From: Mallotus nudiflorus | Taxonomy: Eukaryota > Streptophyta > Magnoliopsida > Malpighiales > Euphorbiaceae | Length of the DNA: 64,000 nucleotides | Direction: 5' to 3' | Assembly (NCBI GenBank): GCA_947683625.1 | Contig: CANTUR010000279.1 | Span: forward strand, 3,363,001-3,427,000 | Part shown: one piece after another, positions 1 through 10,859 of the stretch | How positions within the stretch are numbered: position 1 is the stretch's first letter | How the letters are laid out: the number at the start of each line of letters is the position of its first letter | Translations under genes and position numbers: made by a program | Notes under the pieces: generated by a model | The model's database searches: none | Told to the model about the DNA's origin: nothing | What the model saw: the letters and a program-made list of their open reading frames with translations, nothing else

Positions 1-786
1 TTCCCTCCATAATCACCATCACAAAAGGATAAAACAATTATTAATGAATAAGATTACAATGAAAATTTAAATAAAATTTAAATTTCATAAAATCAAAAAG
101 AAAAATAAAAGAAAGTAGGGAGAAGATAATGCTTATGGATGTTGAATGACTTGCTCCTTAGACTAGTAACATCACCGTTGTTTTTAATAGGCCTTCAAAA
201 CTTATTATTCTACTTCTCAAAATCTCCAATGAATAAATCTCCAGCGAATAAGTCCCGAGGAGCCTATGCTCTCCTTTTATAGGAAAAAACCCAAAAAACC
301 CTAGGTCTTACATACTGAAGAGTTCCAATTTTAAAAGGACTCTATTTCTTGAAGAATTAGATAAATCTCAAAAATAAATTGAAGAAAATTTTTTAACCAA
401 TCAAAACTCAAGATAAAATATTTTTATTTTCTATAAAAATACAAAAAAAAAGACAAAAAAACACATAATCCTTACCAGAATTGTGTAATTTTAATCAAAA
501 TTATGTAATTCTGATTAGAATTATAGAATTCTAATTGGAATTCTATAATTTTGATTTTTTAAACTTTTAATTACAAAAAGATCCTTGAAATAAATTAAAA
601 TTTTCAATTAGGTCTTAAAAAGTATTACAATTAAGTCTTTAAAAAACCAATGAAACTCTTTTTTTGAAAGCGTATTCAAACTTTTAAGATTTCAAGCTTT
701 AAGTGTTAAAGACCTACTTATAAAATTTTAATCATTGGAGTCCTTTGTCTCATCCATATTTTATTATCCCAAAATTGGATGTTTAC
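1..786 (-). mobile_element. Tat-type LTR (family B), cut by window edge
   Basis: Read on the minus strand, the segment starting at 786 (TGTAAACATCCAATTTTGGG) matches the LTR that begins at 47041 on the plus strand (TGTAAGCACCTAATTTCAGG). The match continues through the 'aaaggactcc' block, the region rich in aattctaatc motifs and the TATA region. No polypurine tract lies at 787 onward, so this is a 5' LTR or a solo LTR running off the left edge. Orientation is inferred from the TATA box and from the family-B copy with a polypurine tract. Confidence 0.7.
271..283 (-). promoter_or_regulatory. LTR TATA box
   Basis: The minus strand reads CCTATAAAAGGAG about 510 bp into the LTR. This is the same relative place as TCTATAAAAACCC in the family-B LTR at 47529, about 490 bp in. 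It is a plausible RNA polymerase II start region for the retroelement. Confidence 0.5.
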
Positions 787-1453
787 ACTAAGTACTTATT
801 CATTGAGAATAACTTAAATAGCATAGGATCTTATCCTGGTTCACTCAATGTAATGAATTCCATTTTGGCCAATCTCTCATCCTTACATATAATCAACTAG
901 AGCCACCCCACGCCATATACCCATATGTGGCTGACACAAGTATGTAAGTGATAACAAACTCTAATCAACCATATATGGATGACCATGTTGCCTCAGGTCA
1001 AAGGACTATATGCACCATTATGTCCAAGATAGTGATTGTTAACTAAAGTGAATTTCCATGTAATAACTTATCTTACATCACTATTTGATCCACCCATCAC
1101 ATAAGTATCCACATGTCTATTTTGATATCTCATATCACATAGTATGAGACTCACTACCTCCCACTATCTATATCATATACCGATCAAGGAAAATAGACAG
1201 ATGTAATAGTCTACAAATTAATACAACCTATTTATTAATCCAATGACTATGAACATTTTATAGCATAAGTACTAAATGAATTTTTCACTTATATTATCAA
1301 CATTTGATAATAAAATCATTTAACATTATGCTAAAGGGTAAACACTCAAATAAACAAGCACTTTATCTAAATGAATATTATATTTCCATAGGGTTAAAAG
1401 TACAATGTCATTTATATTACACAAAATGGCATAAGGGCACATCTATACTAACA
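787..1453 (-). mobile_element. Ty1/copia-like LTR fragment
   Basis: On the minus strand it begins TGTTAGTATAGATGTGCCC at 1453 and contains LTR-like, gene-free AT-rich sequence. The text resembles a widespread class of plant copia LTRs, which is recognition from memory and not a search. It abuts the family-B LTR at 786/787, so its other end is cut off. No internal coding sequence belongs to it here. It could be a solo LTR split by insertion of the family-B element. Confidence 0.45.
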
Positions 1454-2397
1454 GATTAAAAACAAATAGACAAAAAACTTACAACACTTGCAACTATATT
1501 TAGAAATTTTAAAAATTATACCATGAATATAGGCAAGGCAAGTAATAAATCCAAGAAATACATAAGAAAATGTACAAAGAACTTATACAAAGGAAAGCAT
1601 CAATAGTAGAGAATGGATCCTTACTACTTAAGACAGCTTTGATGCTCCTAACTCAGCCCTCAAAGACAAGTTTTAATTCCAATCATCATTTGAATGTAAG
1701 AACTCCTTTTGCTCCTTGAAAATGAACATCTAGGCCAAACATTTCTTCTCTCTTTTTTTTTTTTTTTGAAAATTTCCTTTTTTAAAAAGAAACTATCCCC
1801 CTCTTCAAGAAAAAATCATCCTTCTTCTAAAAACTAGCTCTCCTTAGTCCTCTACCCCATGCCCATTTTTAGCCCCTATGCCCTAACAAAACATCCCTCT
1901 TTCACCTCCCATTATGTGCACACCTTTTTAGCCATCTATTTTAACCCAAAAACCACATATTCATATTTAAGGATTCATATCAATCATGTGTAGGCTCATC
2001 AACTTGTCCACCAATATCAACTATTTAATTAATGTATGTGCAAGTGGACTATAAAGAGATTGCACCTCTTTAAAGAGGTGTCACCTCACCCAAGTAGGTG
2101 TTATAAAGGTGGTGGCTCTTTAGTCAGGCATCGCCTCTTCAGTTAGGTGTCACCTTTTTGGCCCTGACTTAAGGATTGGGCTTTTAGGCCAAAAGTGGTG
2201 TTTTAGGCTTAGGTATTAGGCTTAGTCTTATGCGCTAAGTCTTGGGCTTTGTATGGGTTTAGGCTATCTGGGTTTTACACGGATAGGAATTTGGGCTTTT
2301 AGGTCCATTCTCAAAAAGATTTTGATCCTTTCTTGTATTCAAGATTTATATCATCTCATCATTAGGCTTTTGTTGTGGGCCAATCAAACTGAGAGTC
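1454..2397. other. Unassigned AT-rich sequence
   Basis: No ORF with recognisable coding content. It contains a T homopolymer near 1752-1767, a run of 'ggcttttagg'-like words near 2170-2310 and an 18-bp perfect palindrome. It may be part of another old LTR, but no partner copy is visible in the window. Confidence 0.5.
2063..2080. repeat. 18-bp perfect palindrome
   Basis: CACCTCTTTAAAGAGGTG equals its own reverse complement. Degenerate half copies of the cacct/aggtg word follow to about 2150. No function can be assigned. Confidence 0.75.
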
Positions 2398-2573
2398 TAT
2401 TGGGTTTCATGATCCATAACATAGTGGAAAATAAAACTTTTAATCATAAAAAATCCGTAACCCAAATCCATGATGTTTGAATTAGATCGATTGAGAGGGT
2501 TTTCCAAAACTAACCAAGATAATTTCTAGGCAAGAATGTTGGAAGAAAGAGAGGGGGTTCACATCGGTGACAC
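2398..2573 (-). mobile_element. Solo copia LTR, left piece
   Basis: Matches the first ~180 bp (plus-strand order) of the copia LTR at 22163, including the 'gaaagagagggggttcac' region. It stops where Tat-1 begins and resumes at 18676. The reunited LTR would be about 1.56 kb, like the other two copies (1509 and 1554 bp). The 5 bases before it (gagtc, 2393-2397) and after its right piece (gtgtc, 20067-20071) look like a TSD with one mismatch. No internal region is attached, so it is a solo LTR. Confidence 0.75.
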
Positions 2574-4585
2574 TATGAGAGACGCGTTAGAACATTGTTT
2601 TGAATTTTTATAGCTTTTGTGTTTTTTTAAGGATATGGAAACTTTACTAAATAAGGATAAATGATTGGTCTCAGGAGGAACGAAATGCTTTTTTAATTTT
2701 ATGGAGTCGCCATTCAATTTTTAGAAAATCAAGAAAAGAAAAGGACAATATCAGGTCATTTAATAAGTATTACCCCCAACATAGTTTTTTGGATTCGAGG
2801 GATCGCATATACTTTTTGAATATTTATCATTATATGATATTTAATGTATAGCTATCATGACACCCTAGTTTCGATAATAACAATTTATATGAGATTTAGA
2901 CAATACATCAAATAATGGAAGATAATAGAGCTGAGATTTAATTATTACATTGCTTTCAAAATAAAATACATATAAAAGAGAAAAAAGGTTGTGGAAAGGT
3001 AAATCTAGTTTAGATATAATGAACCTACAAGGTTAGCACAACTATGCATATAGCTTGCTCGATCACATGAATAATGGGATAAGTAGTAGACACTCAATCA
3101 CTTGAAAGAGTAAGCAAAAATATGCATAATCATGCATGTTTATAGTGATTATTTATGCTATGACGATATATGATGATGCTATAAGGGATGCATTATGACA
3201 TCATTAGACTGGAACATGATGAGTCTAGTTTAGAATATGAACTTTTCACATTATTGATATTTACAGAGTGATTTCACATTTCAAACTAGAGGATGCAAAA
3301 TGATGACAAGAGATGAGCAAAAAATAGTCTAAATTATTCACAAAGCATGCGAATTGCTAGTCTCATCACACAAACACAATAATATTCATAAATGCTGGCA
3401 AAAATAAAATTAAATGCAGCACAATAAAATAAACATGCTAAAGTGATTGTGTGGTCCTCATAATCAACTGAGCTTGTGTGGGTTTTGAAGCTTTAGTTTT
3501 AAGGGACTATCAAGTTTTCTTCATTAAGAGGTTCAAAATAATGTGTAGAATGATGCTAGTTTATATACCTTTAAAGCATGCTTTGACAAAGATGAGGTTA
3601 GCTTTAGTGGAAGCGAGATCTAATAACCTAAGAAAATGTAGTGGGAGAGCTAAAATTGTTTGGAAGTGGGTTTCTAGTTCCTTCGAGTAGACATATTCTT
3701 GAGTGTGTGTGCTTCCTCTTGCTCCCCCCTCAAAATGGGGTGTGGAGGTACCTATTTATAGTGAAAAATGTGAGGAAGAGGGGGGAATAGGTGTGGTCAC
3801 GTGTGTGTCCCTAAGATGGAGCATATGACCATGTGAAGTGTGCATGACTGCACATTTGGCGCATGGTTATGCGCATTATGCACTCCATTTAGGGCTTTTT
3901 TAGGCTATTTCAGGGTTAATTCCTAGGGTTTTTAGGCCCTCTAGATGCGTTTCTATAGTCCATTTTGTCTAATTTGGCCTCAATTTTAGTGTGTGACATT
4001 TATGGGTATTTATGCACACTTCTGAGTGATACATGATAATCCTCGAGTAGTTTTAGACTATTCCAGGATCACTTTTGGAGGTTTTGGAGATTTCCAGACA
4101 TGTTCCCAAAGTCCATTTTGTCTAGTTTGGCTTTGATTTTAGTGCATGACACCAGAATTTGTGGCTTCGTGCACACTATTGAGTGACATGCACTAATCCT
4201 CAAGTTATTTTGGACTATTCTAGGACCACTCATGAAGGTTTTGGAGCCTTCTAGATGTGTTTCTAAAGTTTTTTTTTGTCATAATTGATTTATGTTTTTT
4301 CACAAAGTTGGGTCTCGGTTTGATAAAATGAATACTATCTCAACAAGCTGCATATTTCAAGAGAAGAATGTTGAAATAAGCCTCTTATTATTCTAATAAT
4401 TTATATTTCATAAGATTAGAGCACAAATTAATGGCTTAGTGATCGATTTCACACATTGGTGGGATCAGTTAGGGTTTTAGGGTTACATACTTCATAGGTG
4501 TTACGAACGAGTAACCTTTAGTCTTTTTGAAGATTCCTTTCACCATTGCAACTTTTTTTAGGATAGTCAAATTTGAGGTATGACA
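2574..4585 (-). repeat. Tat-1 3' LTR (2.0 kb)
   Basis: Minus-strand start TGTCATACCTCAAATTTGAC at 4585. The U3 part matches 17225-18675 (the 5' LTR) and 49247-49476 (Tat-2), and the U5 part matches 28310-29465. The U5 end carries GGTGGCGACTCC-like sequence near 2707, a motif also seen near the end of the family-B LTR. The left limit rests on the TSD at 2569-2573. The adjacent polypurine tract is degenerate compared with that of Tat-2. Confidence 0.8.
3751..3761 (-). promoter_or_regulatory. Tat-1 3' LTR TATA box
   Basis: CTATAAATAGG on the minus strand, about 830 bp into the LTR. The corresponding place in the 5' LTR, near 17840, reads CATAAATAGG, so the 5' promoter is weakened by point change. 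Confidence 0.6.
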
Positions 4586-4726
4586 GTTGCACCCTACTTT
4601 GCATGTGTTGCATAGCCACCTAGTGCTAGTGTCAATGCATGTAAAGCAAATGCAAAGATGTAAAACATTATTTTCTAGAGAGAGGTACTTACTTGAGTTT
4701 AGTGTTGTTATAATTCAATTGTTGGG

Positions 4727-5105
4727 ATACGACCACTATAACCTCTTCGGGTGTCAGGTGAACATATATTGACATTATAACCTCTTCAGGTGTCAGACGA
4801 ATAGGTAAATACTGCCATTATAACCATTTTGGGTGTCAGGCAAATAGACAAATGTTATCATTATAACCTCTTCAGGTGTCGGGCGAATAGACAAATACTG
4901 CCACTATAACCTCTTTGAGTGTCAGCGAACAAACAAATACTGCCACTATAACCTCATCAAGTGTGAGGTGAACAAACAAATACTGACACTATAACCTCTT
5001 CAGGTGTTAGGCGACCAGACATATACTGCCACTATAACCTCTTCAAGTGTCTGGTGAACAGTTAGATATTGCCACTATAAACTTTACGGGTGTCAGGTGA
5101 ACAGA
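4727..5105. repeat. Tandem repeat, ~43-bp unit, about 9 copies, in Tat-1 3' region
   Basis: Diverged copies of a unit containing CCACTATAACCTCTTCGGG and 'gtgtcaggtgaac'. They lie between the 3' LTR/polypurine junction and the start of the PMD gene. The same unit recurs at the same place in Tat-2 (49620-50085). Tat/Ogre elements are known to carry tandem repeats in this untranslated zone. Confidence 0.85.
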
Positions 5106-5630
5106 TTGTTATGATCATTATGATTGATGTAATGTGTCCTTCTCTTTTTGTGTTACATATGTTATTTTAATGATTTTGAGTACGATATCCTTTCAGTGTT
5201 TCTTCCCTATTTTTCTTTTTTTAGGAGGTGTTGAGTTTTTGAAAGTGGTGAGGTTGCACATTATGTTTTTAGATAGATGTAGTCCATATCAATGTACTTT
5301 TCTTTGAGTTTAGTGTATGTATTATGCTCAACTGGAATTTTAGAACTAGAGAAATGAGTGTGTAAAGTCTCAGGGTGCGTGTACAACTGTACGGGAGTGC
5401 ATGGAGGGGGGAAGTGTTTATGGCTACACGTGTGCAGTTCATGGTCACATGCTTGGTGAATGGGCATGCACCTGCCCCTCTATAGTCTACTTAAGATGCT
5501 AATTTTTAAGGTTCAGGGAAGCTTCTTTTGGCCTTCGTTGAGTGTATTTCTTCTTTGATTGACCCTTTTCAAGTTTCGGGTGTTTTCTACTCAATTTTTG
5601 CTTCTGAATTTTTATTTTTCTCTATATAAG

Positions 5631-8284
5631 ATGGAGTTCCCCAACATTCCTGAGGGTCTGGAGGATATCTTTTTAGATGTCAAGGGTAACTTCATATAGG
5701 ACCCTGGAGCTAGGACTTCCACTATGGGGACCAGTATTGATGGTGCTCAGGGCTCTCAACCGCCTAAGGTTTCTCAAAAGGACCCGATTCTCATGGGTCA
5801 TAGTATAAAGACTCACGCTTAGGCTTTTCATCATCATTAGGTAGGTCCTCCTTTGTCCTTTGTCTTTTATTTAGCTATCTAGGCTACCTTATTGTTTGTT
5901 AGCTCTTTTTGTATTTGTTATTCTTTCAATTAAAGTTGTTGTAGCTATAGTTCTATAGCTTTTATTATAACTGTTAATCTGCAGTTTTATTGTAAGTGCT
6001 TATAACTTTATAGCTCTTGATTATTTTTGGTTTTGATTGTTTACTAGTGCTTGTCATGATGCATTTTTTGGCACTTATTATCATCTTGATCTTGTTAAAT
6101 GGTAGAGAAAAAAATGTGTATCTATGTAGATTTTTGATAGTGTACCTATTATTTGTAGCCTCGTAGGTCTGTTACTATGTTTCTTGGTAGCTTTAATAGG
6201 GTTAGCACATACTATCAAGGTCTTTCGCTATGTGTAAAGCAGGTGGTTATAGGAAAGGGTTTTAATGGGATTATTGTTGCACTTTCTTATGACTCTTGTG
6301 TTGGGTCAAATTGCTATGTATGCATTAATTAAGTAGTGGATGGACATGATGCATACTTTTCACTTATCTATTGGGGAGATGACCATCACTCTTTTAGACT
6401 TTACCACCATTATAGGCTTGAGCTTTTCTAGGGTGCCTGTTCCCTTCACTGAGGAGGAGTGTTCTTATATGGTTGTAAGGAGGCACCTTACCATGGAGTT
6501 GCTCAAGGTGCCTACCCCTATGATGTCTAGTTGTCCGTACCTTACTAGTTACATCGAGTTTATCCCCACCATGCTCACAATGTATGATGCTTATATTGTT
6601 TTGGCAAAGCTGCTGGCTCATTGCTTCTTGTTCTTTTTATTGAGTACTATCATCTTCTCGAATCCTTCGGGCACGGGTAGTCTGTAGTTGTTACCTATCT
6701 TGAGAGACCTAGATAGCTTATCGAGGTAATGCTAGGGTACTGCTACTTTTACCTATATGTTCTTAGGTCTATATGCAACATACCAAGGTGGCTCGATGAT
6801 TTATGGATGCTTATTCATGATGGATATGAGTAAGAGTTCTTGTATCTTTCCTTTTGCTCTGTCTTTTGCTTTTTTGTTTTATTTTCTGAGTTATGATTTG
6901 ATAGATCTAGGCTTATGAGTTTAGGGTTATTCCTCATCTAACTATCTATCATCTCCTAGAGGATGGTTTTCCTTTTTATCATAGTTGGATTAGGAAGACC
7001 ACTGATTTGATTAAGGATTGCGTAGAGGCTCGGGACTACATAGGTAGGCTATCAACTGGACATGTATGCTTGATTCCTACTATATTGGTTATTTTATTTT
7101 CTAGAGATTCTTTATTCACTTTTTCCTTTTAAGTAGATTCTCCTTCCCTGATAGGCTATGAGGTCAAATTGGTTAGCAGAGATGGTGAGAGCATGGTAGC
7201 TGATAGAGAGATGAGTGCTACTCTTTGGCCTTACTAACAAGGTGTGGTATTAAGGTGAGCAAGTCTATCGTTGGTGGGATGGTCCGTTTGCGAGGAGAGT
7301 TCCTATTCCTCCTCCTGTTGACATATTTTGGATTCATGAGCTTAGTGCATATGAGCTTGCTACTGCCATTATAGGATATCATTATAAGAGTCTCCTAGAG
7401 GGTGCAGGATCTCTTTATACTTATGTGTTGATCCTACAGTTAATTGATGTTATGGTTGGTGGCACCTTTCCTCTACCTCCACCTCCTCAAGCAGATGGGG
7501 CTCATCCTTTGGATTTAAGGACTAGGCCATCATGTAGATTGTCAAGAGTTGCTTCTTCTAATCTAGTAGGTTTATATTCCTATTTTGTATAAGCATGTTA
7601 TAAAATTTGTTAGTAATAAGTTGTAATTGACATGGTTATGGGGACTTACCTGTAGTAATAGAGATCTCGTGAGAAAAGATTAGGGTCCCGTTTCAAAAAG
7701 GCTAAGGGGACGTTCCATATTGAGGCGACTATATGCTAATAGTGTGGCTTTTAGTGGTGCCATTCTTAGGGACTTGGTGGTTAGATCATCCTTAGTATTA
7801 TTTAGGATGAACATCTTTGGTGGATGAGTGTATCTTGATTTGCCTTGTCTTGTCTTTCCTCAGTCATATGTTATCCCTCCTGATGATTCCCATTTTCGTG
7901 CTTTATTTCACTTATTTTGCCTTTATTTCACCTATTTGACAACTGGTGCTTCACTTATTTACTTGTTTTTTTATAGATCCATGTCTCTTCTAGCCAGTAC
8001 TAGTATATTGTTACAAGGAGTGCGCAATAGCACTTTATGCAGTTTACAAGCAACTAAAGGGTATGCCTTCTTTATTGTACCTATGTATTTATGCATATAT
8101 TTTATGTATGTATGTGTGTACGATAAGCAATTTTCATGCAATGTAGGCTAAACATCTCCATGCTAGCCATGAATAGGAGCAGGAGTGCACAGTTTATCAT
8201 GATCGTATTGGTGAGCTAGAGTCACGGGTGGCATCCTTCATGGTGAATGATGAGGAGCCTAGATCAGATGATAGGGATGATTGA
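5631..8284 (+). pseudogene. Antisense plant mobile domain (PMD) gene of Tat-1
   Basis: Runs opposite to, and tail-to-tail with, pol. Exon 1 starts with MEFPNIPEGLEDIF at 5631 and ends near a GT donor at 5841. A second exon (about 6190-6837) holds the PMD core with THTFHL-type sequence (MMHTFHLSIGEMTITLLDF at 6346). A third (about 6905-7063) holds EDGFPFYHSWIRKTTDLI. A fourth (about 7135-7590) holds YRWWDGPFARRV. A charged tail ends at TGA 8282-8284. Exon limits are inferred from loss and return of PMD-like reading and from GT/AG sites. In-frame stops occur at about 5694, 5820, 6334 and 6685. PMD proteins include the MAIN/MAIL family of plant nuclear proteins and also occur in transposable elements. 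Role here unknown. Confidence 0.8.
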
Positions 8285-9051
8285 ACAGGATTGATGCTTG
8301 CTTCTAATGGCAGCCATAGTAGATATAGTTGTTTTAGGAGTTAGGTGTAGGGCTTTTGGCTTGTGGTTGCTTTATTGTATCATTTTCCTGAGGTGATGGA
8401 CCTTAGCTGTTATATGTGGGCATTTGTCCTCCATGTGTTGTATGATATATGTATGATGATGACTATAGTATGTATATGCTTCTTACCATTGCTATGCCTG
8501 GTAATGTTTGCCATTGCTATTATTTGCCTCTTTTATTTTCCCTCGTTTGTCTAAGGCGTCTCCTTTTGGTTCTTTTTGCACTTAGCTAGGTTTTCTTTTT
8601 TTTTCTTCCCTCTTTTTCTTAGGGTGTCTCCTTTTAGAGCTCTTCACACCTAGCTAGGTGCTGTTTTTTAGAGGCTTCAACAATGGTGGTTGATCTCGAG
8701 GAGAGAGTTCAAAGAAGATAACAATAACTATGGTCATGTAATAAAAGAAAATGCAAAGTATATTTGATTCAATTCATGATGATAAAATGTTTTGCACTTT
8801 TTCAAAGATATTTTGCAAAAATTGGCAATCATTCTTATTTCACTAAAATCATTTAAGAAAAGCATAGGTGCATTCATACAAATTTCGAACTTAAGGTATC
8901 CCTAATTAGCCTTCTTAGGTTTTCTAGTTAAGTATTTTTTCTCTTTCCCTAATTTTTTCCTAGGTTGCCCATATAAGGTTTTCAACCCAGCGAGAAGTCT
9001 CTAACTTTTACCTAAGCAGTTGTTTTTATGTTTTTAACTCATTAGGGGTTT
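8285..9051. other. Spacer between PMD gene end and integrase end in Tat-1
   Basis: Noncoding, pyrimidine-rich on the plus strand around 8580-8650. It has a close relative at 53225-53925 in Tat-2, so it is an integral part of the element and not host DNA. Confidence 0.7.
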
Positions 9052-10560
9052 TTTTCCCTAGACGTAGTACTTCTTCAGGTGGTCTGTATTGACAGGTTCA
9101 GAGAATTCATTGCCTTTAAAATCCATCAACTTGATTGTTCCTTTCGATAGGACATGTTTGACCAAATACGGCACTTCCCAGTTTGGTTTAAATTTCCCTC
9201 TAGGGTCTAGAATGTTATGCCTTGCTTTCTTTAGTGCCTAATCTCCTACTTTCAAACTCTTGTGTTTCACCTTTCTATTGAATGTTTTAGCTAGTTGAGC
9301 TTGATACAACTGTGTGTGGTACAGAGCCTTGGGCCTTCAACTGTCTACGAGAGTGAGATTATCGTGCCTCTGCTGGGCATATTATACTTCTAGTAATTCA
9401 AATTTGATTACTACCTGAAGAGGCTTGATTATGTTTTAATTGGAAGTATTACTTTTGATTCGTACACTAGTGAGAAAGGAGTTGCTTCGATTGAAGTTCT
9501 AACTATTGTTCAGTGCCTCCATAAGGCATATGGCAATCTATATGCCCAATCTCGGTAAGTCTGAGTCATCTTTGACAAAATCTTTTTGATGTTCTTGTTT
9601 GTGGCTTCGACAACCCCATTTGCTTGTGGTTGGTAAGGAGAAGATTTATGATGTTCCACCTTATAACTCTTTAGTAGTTCTCTAACTTCTCCTTGGAATT
9701 GAACACCATTGTTAGAGATGATGTGATGGGAGATCCTATATTGACATAACAGATTTCTTTTGATGAATTTAGCCACTTGCTTGGCTCCTATCCTTGTGAA
9801 TGATTATACTTTAACCCACTTTGTGAAGTAATCCATTGCTACTAAGATGGAACTATGTCTATTTGAGGCTATCAAAAATTTGATTACTACCTGAAGAGGC
9901 TTGATTTATGTTTTAATTGGAAGTACTACTTTTGATCCGTACACTAGTGAGAAAGGAGTTGCTTCAGTTGAAGTTCTGACTATTGTTCGGTGCCTCCATA
10001 AGGCATATGGCAATCTATATGCCCAATCTCAGTAAGTCTGAGTCATCTTTGACAAAATCTTATTGATGTTCTTATTTGCAGCTTCGATGGCCCCATTTGC
10101 TTTTGGTTGGTAAGGAGAAGATTTGTGATGTTCCACCTTATAACTCTTTAGTAGTTCTCTAACTTCTCCTTGGAATTGAACACCATTGTTAGAGATGATG
10201 TGATGGGAGATCCTATATTGACATAATAGATTTCTTTTGATGAACTTAGCCACTTGCTTGGCTCCTATCCTTGTGAATGATTATACTTTAAGCCACTTTA
10301 TGAAGTAATCCATTGCTACTAAGATGGAACTATGTCTATTTGAGGCTATCAGGTGGATTTCCTTAATTATGTTTAGTCCCTAAGCTGAGAAGGGCCATGG
10401 AGAAAGGATGTAGTGTAATTATGTTAGGGGAAGGTGGCTGACATTCCTGTTGATTTAACATTTGTGGCATTCCCTTACAAATTTGACACAATCTTCCATT
10501 ATCATCATCTAGAAGAACCCTTGTTTGTAGTGATGATTGCTGCATTCATGCGTGGACCAT
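9052..10560 (-). pseudogene. Integrase region of Tat-1 pol
   Basis: In minus-strand order: a damaged HHCC zinc-binding part near 10545-10400 ('CHKC'-like text over frameshifts), the core in duplicate (PHH-like SHHIISNNGVQFQGE and SPYQPQANGVVEATNKN), and a C-terminal GPY/F-type domain (GKFKPNWEVPYLV, ending HLKKYYV near 9052). The second catalytic Asp is Asn (ISNNG) in both core copies. The catalytic Glu is kept (VVEA, AIEA). A 476-bp tandem duplication breaks the frame. Not functional. Confidence 0.85.
9401..10352. repeat. 476-bp tandem duplication inside integrase
   Basis: Copy A is 9401-9876 and copy B 9877-10352. Both start aatttgattactacctgaag and end near gaggctatc. They differ at scattered sites, so the event is not very recent. 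Tat-2 has a single copy of this segment, so it arose in Tat-1 alone. Confidence 0.9.
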
Positions 10561-10859
10561 AAACACCTTCGTGTACTTCTTATATTACTCTTATAGCCTT
10601 AGTTTCATATAGACATCAGAGTTGTAACCTATATGAAGTTCTTCTGTATAACACTTCCCGGTGTGATGTGAATTTTGATGCTAATCATTGGATGACTATC
10701 TTATCTTTTTCACTTGCTTAATCAAGATAAGCCCATTTCTTCAAATATCTCTAGATGTTGTAGAACTAGAGTTTTCAATTGTTTTTATCTTTTCCATTAT
10801 GCAATTCTTATAATAGGGTTGTCCCAATCTGAGTAGGACTAAAGGCTTCATAGGCATTT

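Noticed and set aside
4727..5105. CRISPR-like array
   Set aside because: Units are contiguous and diverged without unique spacers, and the context is a plant retroelement.
5261..5467. 68-codon minus-strand ORF next to the tandem repeats
   Set aside because: No family likeness, and the homologous Tat-2 region (50290-50500) does not keep the frame.
6340..8284. PMD gene as an independent host gene or Mutator-type transposon
   Set aside because: Its position relative to integrase, tandem repeats and LTR is the same in Tat-1 and Tat-2, so it belongs to the retroelement. No terminal inverted repeats were seen around it.
7828..8554. Two plus-strand ORFs of 107 and 63 codons after PMD exon 4
   Set aside because: They are hydrophobic, T-rich readings of intron-like or spacer sequence, not conserved in Tat-2.
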